Shown piece by piece: positions 7,462-16,930 of a stretch of DNA of 64,000 nt. Within the stretch, counting starts at the first letter, position 1. Each line of letters opens with the position of its first letter. Under the pieces are notes generated by a model, which was not told the DNA's origin, searched no databases, and worked only from the letters and a program-made list of their open reading frames with translations. The stretch is from an uncultured Bacteroidota bacterium (GTDB lineage: Bacteria > Bacteroidota > Bacteroidia > Flavobacteriales > Flavobacteriaceae), in contig CABZAE010000002.1 in the NCBI GenBank assembly GCA_902523635.1, positions 62,001-126,000 on the forward strand, given 5' to 3'. The translations under genes were made by a program, and so were the position numbers.

Positions 7462-9678
7462 CTAAACACCACCTGGTGGACAGTTCTTCTTAAGGAAATC
7501 TGTAAACATCAGTCTTACATGTGGCAAGGCATCGTTCTCACTAATGGAGTGAGATCTGTTGGGGTAAGGGAGCATGTAGAATATCTTTTTATGTTTAATC
7601 AATTCATTAGCTAACATTTCAGCATTTTGATAATGAACATTGTCATCTCCAGTTCCATGAATATAAAGTAAGTTGCCTTTTAAATTCTTAGCATGAGTTA
7701 TTGGTGATCCGTCCACATAATCTTGGTAACTTTCTTTTGGATCACCCATGTATCTCTCTTGATAAATATTGTCATAAGTCAACTGATTTGCGACAGCTGC
7801 AACTGCAATTCCTGTATGAAAAATATCTGGGTATTGAAACATGCAGTTTAGTGTTGCTGAGCCGCCGCCACTCCAACCGTGCACTGCAACTCTAGAGGTA
7901 TCTATAAAATCATATTTTTTAAATACTGCTTTTGCACCCATAGCCATATCACGCACATTTATTTTTCCGATATTTCTGTAAATTGCTTTTCTCCATTCTC
8001 TCCCTTTAGGAGATGGTGTTCCTCGTCCATCAAATGTTACATATACATAACCATCCTCAGATAAGTTACCGCTATATAGTCTATTGTAGCCAGCACCAAA
8101 TCTGTTTTGTCCAGTTTGTCCAGCAGGTTCACTATAGAAATAGAAAAGAACAGGGTATTTTTTATTAGGATCCATGTTTTTCGGTTTTACAATCCAACCT
8201 TCCATAGTTACATTGTCTTCAGTTGTGATCTCAAAGAATTCCAAGGGGTTATCTTTTTTCAGACTTGGATCAAACTTTTTAATCATATTTTGATCAGGAT
8301 TTACAAATTGATGATCAGGTAATGAAACGATTGCCTGCATAGGGTAGGTGTAGTAGTTAGAAAATGAATGAAAAGCAAACTTTGCCTTGGTACTGATTTG
8401 ATAACTGTGTGTTCCCTCTAAAACTTCAGGGGTAATTTTTTTTGCCTTTCCTCTTCCGTTAATTGATGTTTTATAAAGATATCTTTCTGTGGGGTTATCT
8501 GGAGAGGCGATAAAATAAAGTTCTTTGTTTTTTTCATCAAAAGCCAATGGTTTAACCACATCATAATTTCCATTTGTAACCAAAGATTCTTTTTTTGATT
8601 TAATGTTAAATCTGTAAACATGTGACCAACCATCCTTTTCGGAAACATAAAGAAATTCCTTACCACCGTTAATAAATTTCCATCCAGCCTTTACTTGATA
8701 TGGCCATGTCGTTCTTATATCAACCCACGCATCATCTTTATCTTCCATCAATAGCTTTGAAATACCAGTTTGTGAGTTAGCAATGAAGATTTTACTATGA
8801 TTCTGTTTTCTGTTCAAACGTTGAATCATCAAATCATTTGTTCCTGGAATCCAGGTCATTCTAGGTAAATAGAATTCTTCTTCTAGATTACCTACATTCA
8901 TCCATGTTATTTTCTCACTTTCTAAATCAATTACTCCAATTTTAACAGGCGTAACAGGTTCTCCAACTTTGGGATATTCAACAGGAATTGTTGATGAGTA
9001 TATTGAATCTGTGTTGTTTATCATATAAAAATCTTTGACCTGATTTGCATCAACCTGCCAAAAAGCAATCTTAGTACCATCCTCGTTAAACAGAAAACCA
9101 TCTCTACAACTGAATTCCTCCTCATAAACCCAATCAAAAGTTCCATTGATAAGCTTGTCTGTTCCTTCAGAACTTGTAAGTTTTTTAATTGAGTTGTTAT
9201 TTAAGTTTTCTAAAAATATATTAGCCTTTGTTGTACTGTTGCGATTGCTATTTTGTGATTTTTCTTTTGAAACATAAGCTACATAATTTTCGTCTGGGGA
9301 AAATTTCGCAAACATAAGGCTAGAATCAGGAAGATTTTTACCAATTTGGTAAATATTTTCTTTTTGAAAATCATAAACAAAATAGTCTCCTCTGGTTCTA
9401 TATCTCCAAACTTTTACAGAATTAGTAAAAAGAAGAACTTTATTTTTACTTGTTGAAAAAACGAAAGATTCAATCTTTAGATTTTTTGTTTTCAAAGCAG
9501 GTAGAATAATTTTATCATCATCTCCGGTCGCACTTACCAAAACAATATTATTGTTTTTGATCGTGTAGTATCCAGTTTCATCATCATTCCAAGGCACATC
9601 ACTTTGAAGCAATTGAGAATTAATAAAAATTGGTATAAATAATAAAAGCGAAAAGACTTTGAATAAATATTTTTGCAT
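7462..9678 (-). CDS. Dipeptidyl peptidase IV (S9B family)
   Basis: 738 residues with a signal peptide (about 1-20, ending FINSQ). Residues about 35-480 form the DPP IV N-terminal beta-propeller, including the DWVYEEEF Glu-Glu segment that recognises substrate N-termini. The C-terminal alpha/beta-hydrolase domain carries the triad: Ser603 in GWSGGG, Asp678 in HGTGDDNVH and His710 in NRSHSI. It removes X-Pro or X-Ala dipeptides in the periplasm or at the cell surface. The usual length for the family is about 720-740. Located 44 bases from the exported ADP-ribosylglycohydrolase gene downstream, so cotranscription is possible. Confidence 0.93.
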   Translation of the reverse strand: MQKYLFKVFSLLLFIPIFINSQLLQSDVPWNDDETGYYTIKNNNIVLVSATGDDDKIILPALKTKNLKIESFVFSTSKNKVLLFTNSVKVWRYRTRGDYFVYDFQKENIYQIGKNLPDSSLMFAKFSPDENYVAYVSKEKSQNSNRNSTTKANIFLENLNNNSIKKLTSSEGTDKLINGTFDWVYEEEFSCRDGFLFNEDGTKIAFWQVDANQVKDFYMINNTDSIYSSTIPVEYPKVGEPVTPVKIGVIDLESEKITWMNVGNLEEEFYLPRMTWIPGTNDLMIQRLNRKQNHSKIFIANSQTGISKLLMEDKDDAWVDIRTTWPYQVKAGWKFINGGKEFLYVSEKDGWSHVYRFNIKSKKESLVTNGNYDVVKPLAFDEKNKELYFIASPDNPTERYLYKTSINGRGKAKKITPEVLEGTHSYQISTKAKFAFHSFSNYYTYPMQAIVSLPDHQFVNPDQNMIKKFDPSLKKDNPLEFFEITTEDNVTMEGWIVKPKNMDPNKKYPVLFYFYSEPAGQTGQNRFGAGYNRLYSGNLSEDGYVYVTFDGRGTPSPKGREWRKAIYRNIGKINVRDMAMGAKAVFKKYDFIDTSRVAVHGWSGGGSATLNCMFQYPDIFHTGIAVAAVANQLTYDNIYQERYMGDPKESYQDYVDGSPITHAKNLKGNLLYIHGTGDDNVHYQNAEMLANELIKHKKIFYMLPYPNRSHSISENDALPHVRLMFTDFLKKNCPPGGV

Positions 9679-9891
9679 TACGATTTTTTTTGAAATTAAT
9701 AATCTAATATAGTCAATAGTTAAGCAAATAAATAAATTTAAGTTCCCTTGATTTAATTGTTTTAATGTGGGTTGTTTTTTGATGAGTTATTTAAAAAATA
9801 GATTAACTTTATGAGGAAAAAAATTGTTTTTTTTAGACGTAATTTTAGAATTTATAATCGTCCTAATTCAAACGGCTACGTTTAATTATTT

Positions 9892-10680
9892 ATGTTAAGG
9901 TTTAAAATTGATTATAAACACATTATAACCGAAATTACACTAGTAACAGTAGGAATTTTGATTGCTATTCAGATCGACACTTGGTACAATGAAAGAGTAG
10001 AGCAACAAGAAATAGACAAGTATTTGATTTCGATTCAGGAAGAGTTCGAAATTGAAATGATCTGGCAAAAAGATAATAAGATGTATTTTCTTAAACAGCA
10101 AAGGCAATGGTTAGATCAACTTTCCAGATGGCTTATTAATCAAGAAAAAGATTCCCTTCCTTGGATTGTTGGCTACTCTGGAACTCTAAAAACTAATTAT
10201 GGTGTGGATTTTTATGACTTTCCAATCCTTGATGAATTTATTCAATTGGATTATTTGAATAAAATTCAGGATGACAGTTTGAGACTCTGGTTAAAAGAAT
10301 ATAATAAAATTCAAGGATATGCCGAGGTTGCTTGGAATCACACAGTAGAACGAACCAACAATATAATCACACCATTTCTAGTTAAAAATTTCACATACAT
10401 GGATATTTTTGATTCTAGAAGTGAGAAAACTGATGCTGTTATAATTCCAAAAAACTTGAGAAAAAATTATGAAATTTTATATGATAACCCTGAATTCCTA
10501 AATATAGTGGCTCTAAAGACGGAAACTGTTGATAATGACATCTATGTTCTAGAGGATGCAATAGAAAGCTTTAACCATATTTTAAGAAACATAAAAAGAT
10601 ACAATAAAGAAAAATCCCCTAAGTCTTGGAATGTTAAAGAAGAATATGGAGAAAATAACCAAGGTGCAAGTACACAATAA
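9892..10680 (+). CDS. DUF6090-like single-pass membrane protein
   Basis: 262 residues. An N-terminal transmembrane helix (ITLVTVGILIAIQIDTWYNE, about residues 14-33) matches the hallmark of DUF6090-type flavobacterial proteins, followed by a soluble, helix-rich domain (ISIQEEFEIEM, KQQRQWLDQLSRWL). It is a divergent paralogue of the protein at 5307: same layout, low sequence identity. Function unknown. The stop at 10680 is 15 bases before the next small membrane protein, suggesting cotranscription. Confidence 0.7.
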   Translation: MLRFKIDYKHIITEITLVTVGILIAIQIDTWYNERVEQQEIDKYLISIQEEFEIEMIWQKDNKMYFLKQQRQWLDQLSRWLINQEKDSLPWIVGYSGTLKTNYGVDFYDFPILDEFIQLDYLNKIQDDSLRLWLKEYNKIQGYAEVAWNHTVERTNNIITPFLVKNFTYMDIFDSRSEKTDAVIIPKNLRKNYEILYDNPEFLNIVALKTETVDNDIYVLEDAIESFNHILRNIKRYNKEKSPKSWNVKEEYGENNQGASTQ

Positions 10681-10695
10681 TTGATTTATAATATT

Positions 10696-10962
10696 ATGAT
10701 GTTAAAGATTGTAAATTATACATTCCTGTTTTGTTCTGTTTTTTTCTCTATCCTTTTGTTGTGGTTGGGGATTTTTAATTACTTAAGTATAGTTTTGCTC
10801 ACACTTTATGTAAACTCTATAATATTAATTACTGTAAAAGACATAAATTATATTGTTCGAAATACTATGATTTTAATATCCACAGTCATTTTTTTTTATA
10901 TGATTTACCTAATTTACATACATATGGGTTTAGGACAAATTAATTCTCAATTTTCTGCATAA
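10696..10962 (+). CDS. Small membrane protein, unknown
   Basis: 88 residues from ATG 10696; an in-frame TTG at 10681 would add five residues. Three hydrophobic segments fill almost the whole protein (FLFCSVFFSILLLWLGIF, YLSIVLLTLYVNSIILI, MILISTVIFFYMIYLIY). No family recognised. It sits between a DUF6090-like gene and a DUF2237 gene, with a gap of 7 bases to the latter, so the three may be one transcript. Confidence 0.55.
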   Translation: MMLKIVNYTFLFCSVFFSILLLWLGIFNYLSIVLLTLYVNSIILITVKDINYIVRNTMILISTVIFFYMIYLIYIHMGLGQINSQFSA

Positions 10963-10969
10963 TAAACAA

Positions 10970-11353
10970 GTGAAAAAAATTAAACAAGATCTGAATGTCT
11001 TTGGATATAAAATTGAGAAATGTAGTTTGGAGCCATTAACTGGGGCATATAGAGATGGTTGTTGTAATACGGGACCAAGCGATTATGGAACACATTCTGT
11101 TTGTGCAGTTGTTGATGACAAATTCTTGAGATTTTCCAAATTAATGGGAAATGACCTGGTCTCTGACAATCCTAAATATAATTTTAAGGGATTAAAACCG
11201 GGTGATAAATGGTGCCTATGTGTTTCCAGATGGATTCAAGCCTATAACGCTGGTTGTGCTCCAAAAGTTATACTTGAATCAACAAACATTAAAACACTTG
11301 AATATATAAGTTTAAATGAACTTTCTAATTACTCAATTAATCACCAAGAGTAA
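10970..11353 (+). CDS. DUF2237 family protein
   Basis: 127 residues from a GTG start. The whole length matches DUF2237: NVFGYKIEKCSLEPLTG, YRDGCCNTGPSDYGTHSVCAV, KWCLCVSRWIQAY..GCAPKV. Conserved cysteines (the C-C pair in RDGCCNTG and the C-x-C in WCLCVSRW) suggest a metal- or thiol-dependent fold, but no function is established for the family. Cytoplasmic, no signal peptide. Very confident family match. Confidence 0.9.
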   Translation: MKKIKQDLNVFGYKIEKCSLEPLTGAYRDGCCNTGPSDYGTHSVCAVVDDKFLRFSKLMGNDLVSDNPKYNFKGLKPGDKWCLCVSRWIQAYNAGCAPKVILESTNIKTLEYISLNELSNYSINHQE

Positions 11354-11404
11354 TTTGCCCTTAATCAATCTTGACTAATCGAATTTTAATTAACTGAATT
11401 TGAA

Positions 11405-11815
11405 TTAGTAATCAGTTATTGAGCTAATCAATCTTTTTTCTTGTTGATCATGCCATTGAACCTGATAAGTTGTGCCCAAAATGGTGTCAACCATTAAAAA
11501 TTCATGAATATTATCAGTAGGAAACAGTTCGAATCTACCATTTTGAGCCACTCTAAAATTCTTCATGATATCTGAAAAATCGGTAACTTTTTCAAAAGTA
11601 GAATCGGTTTTATTTGAGATAAAATCGATTTTGGTTGCAACTTCTTCTCCTGTTTCAATACCAATCTTTACCTGCCAAACTTCTCCCGTGGCTGAGTCCA
11701 GTTTAAGCGAAACCTCTTTGTTTTCTGTTGGGTAAACCTTGTACTTTGGAATTTTACACTCCTGAGCAAATGATAGAAGAGGGATTAAAACAAAAAGGTA
11801 TACGAGTTTTTTCAT
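11405..11815 (-). CDS. Exported protein of unknown function
   Basis: 136 residues from ATG 11815; the open frame extends to a GTG at 11824, but the ATG gives the cleaner signal peptide (KKLVYLFVLIPLLSFAQ, cleavage after SFA). The mature part is small and beta-rich with no recognised domain (WQVKIGIETGEEVATKI, YQVQWHDQQEKR). A -7 box overlaps the GTG, leaving only a few leader bases before the ATG. Function unknown. Confidence 0.65.
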   Translation of the reverse strand: MKKLVYLFVLIPLLSFAQECKIPKYKVYPTENKEVSLKLDSATGEVWQVKIGIETGEEVATKIDFISNKTDSTFEKVTDFSDIMKNFRVAQNGRFELFPTDNIHEFLMVDTILGTTYQVQWHDQQEKRLISSITDY

Positions 11816-11823
11816 TGCTTTCA

Positions 11824-11831
11824 CAAATATA
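11824..11831 (-). promoter_or_regulatory. Putative -7 box, short-leader transcript
   Basis: Reads TATATTTG on the minus strand, an exact TAnnTTTG match. It ends 8 bases before the ATG at 11815 and overlaps the alternative GTG at 11824, which therefore probably lies outside the mRNA. Confidence 0.4.
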
Positions 11832-11936
11832 ATAATTGAAAATTAATTTTAGTGTTTATAGTTAACACGCCGTTAAACCCATTAATATTGTAAAGTCGTA
11901 ACTTAACAATAAATATTGATTAAATATTCTATTATA

Positions 11937-13682
11937 ATGTCAAGTAAAATATACCTATTCATACTTTCAATTTTTGTTTTATCATGTGGTGCTAATAATG
12001 AAACAAAAAAACCTAATGTTATTTTGATTATTACAGATGATCAGGGAGTTGGTGACCTAGGAATTAATCAAAACCCAAATTTACAAACACCAAATATTGA
12101 CAGATTTGCTAGTGAAAGTATTAGGTTTGATAACTTTTTTGTTTCGCCAGTGTGTGCGCCAACTAGATCAAGTTTGTTGACTGGAAGGTATTCTTTAAGG
12201 ACTGGTGTGAGAGATACTTACAACGGAGGAGCACAGATGTCAGGAGATGAAATAACAATCGCTGAAATATTAAAAGAGGCTAATTATGAAACTGGGATTT
12301 TTGGAAAATGGCACTTGGGAGACAACTATCCCTTTAGACCAACAGATCAGGGATTTGATGAGTCTTTGATTCATTTGGCAGGTGGAATCGGACAGGTTGG
12401 TGACTTCACAAATTACTATGCTAAAAACAGAAGCTATTTTGATCCCGTCCTTTGGCACAATAACAAACAAAAAAAACTTGATGGCTATTGCTCAGATATA
12501 TTTACGCAAAAAGCTATCGAGTTCATTGAAAAAAATAAATCCAAACAATTTTTTTGCTATTTATCTTTCAATGCTCCTCATACACCTCTGCAGGTTCCCG
12601 AAAAGTATCAAAAACAATATTCAGAAACTAATTTTGATAAAGAGATTTATTATGCGAATCAGCTGATGCAAATGAGTGAAAATGATAAAAACGACGCGAG
12701 AAAAATTTACGGGATGATTAGTAATATTGATGATAACCTGGGTAGGCTATTCCAGAAATTATATCAACTCGAGATAGAGGACAATACAATTGTAATTTTT
12801 ATGACTGATAATGGACCCCAACAATTGAGATACAATTCTGGATTAAGGGGAAAAAAAGGAGGTGTTTACAATGGAGGAATAAAAGTTCCTTTTTTCATGA
12901 AAGTACCCAAAAAATTTCAAGAATTAAAAAAAGTCAAAAATTTGTCAGCTCACATTGATGTATTACCAACAATTACAGAGCTGTGCGGGTTAGATCTTCC
13001 AAAAAATATTAAGATTGACGGTAGAAGTCTTGTACCGAATATGAAGGGTAAAAAGGGAGAGGATAGATTTCTATTTTCTTATTGGACTAGAAAACAGCCT
13101 GAAAAGTATATCAACATGTCTATTCAAGACGACAACTATAAACTCATAGCTAATACAAGTTTTGATTCTGAAATTAAAAATTTTGAATTGTATGACATGA
13201 AAAAGGATCCTTATGAAAAAGTAAATATTATCGACAATAATATATCAAAAGCTAAAAAATTTAAACATGAGATGGATAAGCTTTTAGGGGAACTTACAGC
13301 CTCAAAAAACCTTAAAACCCCACCAAGAACAAAAATTGGAACATGTTTTGAAAATCCGACATTTTTAAATAGAAACGATGCTTCGGGTGACAGGGGAGTA
13401 TGGGCACAAGATGAAATTTACTCCTTTTGGAGGGTAAATTTTAAGAAAGGAACCTATAATTTTAATTTTAAATTTAAGGATACCATTAAGAGTTCAGGAA
13501 CGATGTCAACAGAAATAAATAACATTATTTATTCAAAAAAAATTTCGGATTCAACTTTTGACAATATAGTAATGAAACAAATTGAAATTAGTGAGGGAGA
13601 TGTTGATTTATTATCGTTTTTTTTAACTAGTGAATACAAAAGATTTTATCCATTTTGGATCGAAATAGAAAAGGTTAAATAA
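11937..13682 (+). CDS. Sulfatase lipoprotein (family S1)
   Basis: 581 residues from ATG 11937; TTG 11916 is rejected because the ATG gives a good lipoprotein signal (LSIFVLSC, Cys17). Sulfatase hallmarks: metal-binding DD at 34-35 (IITDDQG), formylglycine site C73-A-P-T-R77, GKWHLGD, MTDNGP and GLRGKKGGVYNGG. Cys73 must be oxidised to formylglycine by a maturase that is not in this window. It hydrolyses sulfate esters, probably on algal polysaccharide or other sulfated glycans, at the periplasm or surface. The catalytic domain ends near residue 455; the last about 120 residues are a beta-rich extension without a recognised family. Confidence 0.92.
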   Translation: MSSKIYLFILSIFVLSCGANNETKKPNVILIITDDQGVGDLGINQNPNLQTPNIDRFASESIRFDNFFVSPVCAPTRSSLLTGRYSLRTGVRDTYNGGAQMSGDEITIAEILKEANYETGIFGKWHLGDNYPFRPTDQGFDESLIHLAGGIGQVGDFTNYYAKNRSYFDPVLWHNNKQKKLDGYCSDIFTQKAIEFIEKNKSKQFFCYLSFNAPHTPLQVPEKYQKQYSETNFDKEIYYANQLMQMSENDKNDARKIYGMISNIDDNLGRLFQKLYQLEIEDNTIVIFMTDNGPQQLRYNSGLRGKKGGVYNGGIKVPFFMKVPKKFQELKKVKNLSAHIDVLPTITELCGLDLPKNIKIDGRSLVPNMKGKKGEDRFLFSYWTRKQPEKYINMSIQDDNYKLIANTSFDSEIKNFELYDMKKDPYEKVNIIDNNISKAKKFKHEMDKLLGELTASKNLKTPPRTKIGTCFENPTFLNRNDASGDRGVWAQDEIYSFWRVNFKKGTYNFNFKFKDTIKSSGTMSTEINNIIYSKKISDSTFDNIVMKQIEISEGDVDLLSFFLTSEYKRFYPFWIEIEKVK

Positions 13683-13801
13683 TATTTTATTCATTTTAAC
13701 AATAGTGGGTTATTAAAGTAGGCTTCAAACGATAAATCCAATTCCAACTAAAAATCCTAATCCATATATAACCTAATACCTTAAAACAAATGAAATACAT
13801 T

Positions 13802-14323
13802 TTAGATTTTTTCCTTTTTCGAATTAATATTGAGTAATATATTTCCACTTTTATCCTTCATAGTAATCTTGGTTTTTATTTTATTGTCTGACTCAAACCT
13901 TTCAATAATTTCCCCGCTTATTCCATTTCCAGAAAAATCTATATAATCCCATTTCATTGTATTATTATTTTTATTCCATTTTCCAATCCAGAAGTTATTG
14001 TTCCCATCACTATTAAACTCCCATCTATTGAACTGATTGGATTTTTGGTCATAAGCAACAAGATGTTTGGAAACACTATTATTGTAAACCATTACCTCTA
14101 AGTATTTGTTAGAAAGTATAAATTTGGACTCTGTAGTTCCTCTGGTTTCCGTCCTTTTAGGAGTTAAAATGGATTTTTCAAAAACTGCTTCATTCTTCCA
14201 TTTTCCTTCCCACTTGATCAGAACATCAAATGCACCGTTTTCAGAAAGGTTTTGTCCATTTAAATTCATAATTCCCAAAAGCGGAAAAATTATAAATATT
14301 GATATAAATTTTTTAGTTTTCAT
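13802..14323 (-). CDS. Exported DUF1579-like protein
   Basis: 173 residues. Signal peptide about 1-23 (ISIFIIFPLLGIMNLNGQ). The mature part is a small beta-barrel-like domain with the pattern of DUF1579/lipocalin-like proteins: FDVLIKWEGKWKNEA, RGTTESKFILSNKYLEV, YDQKSNQFNRWEFNSDG, IGKWNKNNNTMKWDY. Such proteins may bind small hydrophobic ligands, but no function is established. It stands alone between the sulfatase and the S74 surface-protein operon. Confidence 0.65.
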   Translation of the reverse strand: MKTKKFISIFIIFPLLGIMNLNGQNLSENGAFDVLIKWEGKWKNEAVFEKSILTPKRTETRGTTESKFILSNKYLEVMVYNNSVSKHLVAYDQKSNQFNRWEFNSDGNNNFWIGKWNKNNNTMKWDYIDFSGNGISGEIIERFESDNKIKTKITMKDKSGNILLNINSKKEKI

Positions 14324-14459
14324 TTTTATGTTAGTTATTCATTTTAAATTGATAAACTTTAAAAATAAAATATTTACGAACATACAACATTGATTTTTTT
14401 ATTTATTACTAAATAAATAATTATTTTTTTGTACTTTGTTGAAAATCAAAACATTCATC

Positions 14460-15404
14460 ATGAAAAAATATTACAATTTATTTACATTATTCGCAATTCT
14501 TGTTGGATCAACAGCATATGCTCAGAATTTTTTACAAAGTTCATCCAATGCTGCTCTAGCGATAACACAGAGAGCCACTTTCTTTGATAATTCAATTATA
14601 TTTGGATCTAATACTATTCATACTGATGGCTTAACTGCTCTAGCTCAAAAAAATACAGGTTTTGGAGTCACTGCCTTAGACAATTTAAAAAATGGTGATG
14701 GCAATACAGCAGTAGGATTTAATGCCCTTGGTGCTGCAGGTACAGCTATTGGAAACGTTGGTGTAGGTAACGCTGCTGGATACGCAATTGGAGCAGGACA
14801 ATACAATACAATCGTTGGAAATCAAGCTGGGACTGTAGTAGTAGGTGGAAATAAAAATACGTTTATAGGATCTGGTGCAAAGGGAGATGCAACAGGTGCT
14901 ATTCGAAGAATAGGTATAGGTCAAGGTGTTGTTGTGACTGCAGATAATACAGCTGTTCTTGGAGACACAAATGTAACTGATGTCTACTTTGGTGGTATGG
15001 GAAATGGCCAATGGAATGCAACTTTACATGCTACGGGAATTAGTTTAGAAAATGAAGAAACAATCACAAATTCAGTTGACGGAACAGTTGTGGTAAGTGG
15101 AAATTTATCTGTAAGTTCTGATATGAGATTGAAAGATAACATTACCTCCCTTGGAAGCACAATGTCTGAAATCATAAAATTAGATGGAAAATCCTACACA
15201 AGAGAAGGAAAAAAAGAGATCGGCTTATTAGCCCAAGATGTTGAGCTTGTATATCCAGAGCTTGTAACGATGGATGGAAATGGAATGTTAGCCGTCAATT
15301 ATCAAGCTTTGTCTGCGGTTCTTATAAATGGCATGAAAGATCAAGAAGCCAGAATAGCTAAATTAGAATTATTGGTTAAACTATTACTCAATAATAAAAA
15401 ATGA
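14460..15404 (+). CDS. Exported repeat protein with peptidase-S74 chaperone domain
   Basis: 314 residues from ATG 14460, which gives a signal peptide (LFAILVGSTAYAQ); TTG 14436 is rejected. Residues about 60-165 hold degenerate YadA-head-like repeats (NTAVGFNALG, NVGVGNAAGYAIG, NTIVGNQAG, NTFIGSGA), typical of trimeric beta-roll stalks. The last about 90 residues form an S74 intramolecular chaperone domain (SDMRLKDNI, IGLLAQDVE, YPELV, LAVNYQALSAVLI), which trimerises and usually self-cleaves in phage tailspikes. Likely a trimeric cell-surface protein. First gene of a tight run; its stop overlaps the next start as ATGA. An imperfect -7 box (TACTTTG) lies about 25 bases upstream. Confidence 0.85.
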   Translation: MKKYYNLFTLFAILVGSTAYAQNFLQSSSNAALAITQRATFFDNSIIFGSNTIHTDGLTALAQKNTGFGVTALDNLKNGDGNTAVGFNALGAAGTAIGNVGVGNAAGYAIGAGQYNTIVGNQAGTVVVGGNKNTFIGSGAKGDATGAIRRIGIGQGVVVTADNTAVLGDTNVTDVYFGGMGNGQWNATLHATGISLENEETITNSVDGTVVVSGNLSVSSDMRLKDNITSLGSTMSEIIKLDGKSYTREGKKEIGLLAQDVELVYPELVTMDGNGMLAVNYQALSAVLINGMKDQEARIAKLELLVKLLLNNKK

Positions 15405-16924
15405 AAAAACTTATTTTAATAGCACTATTTTTTCCTTTTATAATCTCCTCACAGAATCTCCAAGTTGCTGATGGTGCAACTTTACTAATTGATACTGGAG
15501 GTTCTATGACTGTAACAGGATCAATTGGTTCAAACACTACAGGTAATATCATTGTTGTTACAAGTAGAACTGCATCAGGCTCGTTAATAGCAAAAGCTGG
15601 CGGTGCCTCGCAGGGTAAAGGTATAACTTTGCGTCGTCAGCTAGATAATAATGAGTGGGCCCTCATAGGTGTCCCAGTTACTGGAGAGGTTGTTGACGAT
15701 ATAGATGGTCAATTGCTTTCTGGAAGTGGATCTCAAAATGGTAAAGTATCCCTTGGTGTTTTTGATCCAGCTGCTGAGGCATATTCATATTTTACTGCAG
15801 GGTCTAACACTGCATTAATTGCTGGAAAAGGCTATTCTATTAGACCCTCTGGAGCGGTATCCATAGATTTTACTGGCACGATGTCAGTATCTAGTGTTTA
15901 TTACGATTTAGTTGACGAGGATGGAACTTATGGTAATTGGAATTTGATTGGAAACCCTTATCCTTCATATTTAAATATGACCGATGATAGTGGTGAAGCT
16001 ACACATAATTTCCTTACTCAAAACGCTGCGGCTATTCATGATAGTTATGAGGCTGTATACGCATGGGATGGTTCAGAGTTTGATGTTTACAATCATACAA
16101 GTAATAGTATAAACCACATTGCACCTGGAGAAGGTTTTTTTGTTTACGCAGTTAATGGAGCTGCAACTAATGCAAAATTTAGTGAAGACATGCAAACCTC
16201 AGGAAAAGGAGTAAATTTCAATGCTAGCCGAATTTCAGACGATTCTAAAAAAAACTCGTTTGTTAAAATAGAACTTCAGGATAATGTTAATAATGGAACT
16301 GACAGGTTGAAGTTGTACTTTGGAGATAATGTTAGTAGAGGCTTAGATCCCGGATATGACGCAGGTAAATTTTCCTTTGGCGGAAGTTCGTCAAAAGTTT
16401 TCACTAGGCTAGTTGAGGATGATGAAGGTATAGATTTTCAAATTCAAGCACTTCCATATAATGACTTAAAAGATGTTGTTATCCCATTAGGAATTACAAC
16501 AAATTCATCCTCTTTAAAACTTTCCATTAAAGAAAATACGATTGATCATTTGTATAACCTCTACCTTGAGGACAGACAAAAAAATACAATTGTTGAGTTC
16601 GATAAAGATATTGAAGTAAACTTTGATGAAAATTCAGATGGAATTGGGAGGTTTTATTTACACTTTACTGATGGAATGATTCCTGAATTACCAACTGATG
16701 GTGATGATTTTAGAATTTTCAAGGTTTCCAATAGTGAGATTAGATTGATGGGTGATCCAGATAACTTTTATAACGTCAAGGTTTATGATTTTTCTGGTAG
16801 GTTATTAAGAGATGTTAATTTCAAACACAGAGTTAATATTGATGAAATAAATTCTAAAGAAATTAATATACTATCAATTCAAAGCGAAAAGAAAAAATTA
16901 ATCAAGAAATTTAAAATCAAATAA
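15401..16924 (+). CDS. Secreted protein with T9SS type A-like C-terminal domain
   Basis: 507 residues. Signal peptide 1-17 (LILIALFFPFIISSQ). The middle is beta-rich and resembles flavobacterial surface proteins: GASQGKGITLRRQLDNNEWALIG, YGNWNLIGNPYPSYLN, GEGFFVYAV. The last about 80 residues read as a divergent T9SS sorting domain: KVYDFSGRLLRDVNF, then a short strand and a basic KKLIKKFKIK end. It is likely exported across the outer membrane by type IX secretion and attached to the surface. Starts inside the stop of the S74 gene and ends 6 bases before the small peptide gene. Substrate or partner unknown. Confidence 0.8.
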   Translation: MKKLILIALFFPFIISSQNLQVADGATLLIDTGGSMTVTGSIGSNTTGNIIVVTSRTASGSLIAKAGGASQGKGITLRRQLDNNEWALIGVPVTGEVVDDIDGQLLSGSGSQNGKVSLGVFDPAAEAYSYFTAGSNTALIAGKGYSIRPSGAVSIDFTGTMSVSSVYYDLVDEDGTYGNWNLIGNPYPSYLNMTDDSGEATHNFLTQNAAAIHDSYEAVYAWDGSEFDVYNHTSNSINHIAPGEGFFVYAVNGAATNAKFSEDMQTSGKGVNFNASRISDDSKKNSFVKIELQDNVNNGTDRLKLYFGDNVSRGLDPGYDAGKFSFGGSSSKVFTRLVEDDEGIDFQIQALPYNDLKDVVIPLGITTNSSSLKLSIKENTIDHLYNLYLEDRQKNTIVEFDKDIEVNFDENSDGIGRFYLHFTDGMIPELPTDGDDFRIFKVSNSEIRLMGDPDNFYNVKVYDFSGRLLRDVNFKHRVNIDEINSKEINILSIQSEKKKLIKKFKIK

Positions 16925-16930
16925 TTTTAA

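Noticed and set aside
9870-9883. Short inverted repeat AAACG-GCTA-CGTTT just before the second DUF6090-like gene.
   Set aside because: Arms of only five bases; expected by chance in a gap of this size and not followed by a T run, so neither terminator nor operator is supported.
11862-11876. Inverted repeat TTAAC-acgcc-GTTAA between the exported unknown protein and the sulfatase gene.
   Set aside because: Five-base arms, no similar copy near another gene, and no repressor gene nearby.
13720-13776. Minus-strand reading VIYGLGFLVGIGFIV, like the C-terminus of a membrane protein.
   Set aside because: An in-frame stop lies immediately before it and no start codon is available, so there is no ORF to annotate.
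14685-15011. Cysteine- and serine-rich antisense frame opposite the S74 gene.
   Set aside because: Caused by the repeated glycine/asparagine codons of the sense strand; no own start or promoter context.
14460-15404. The S74 chaperone domain as a sign of a prophage tail fibre.
   Set aside because: No other phage gene is present; the protein has a signal peptide and sits next to a T9SS-like secreted protein, so a cell-surface role is likelier.
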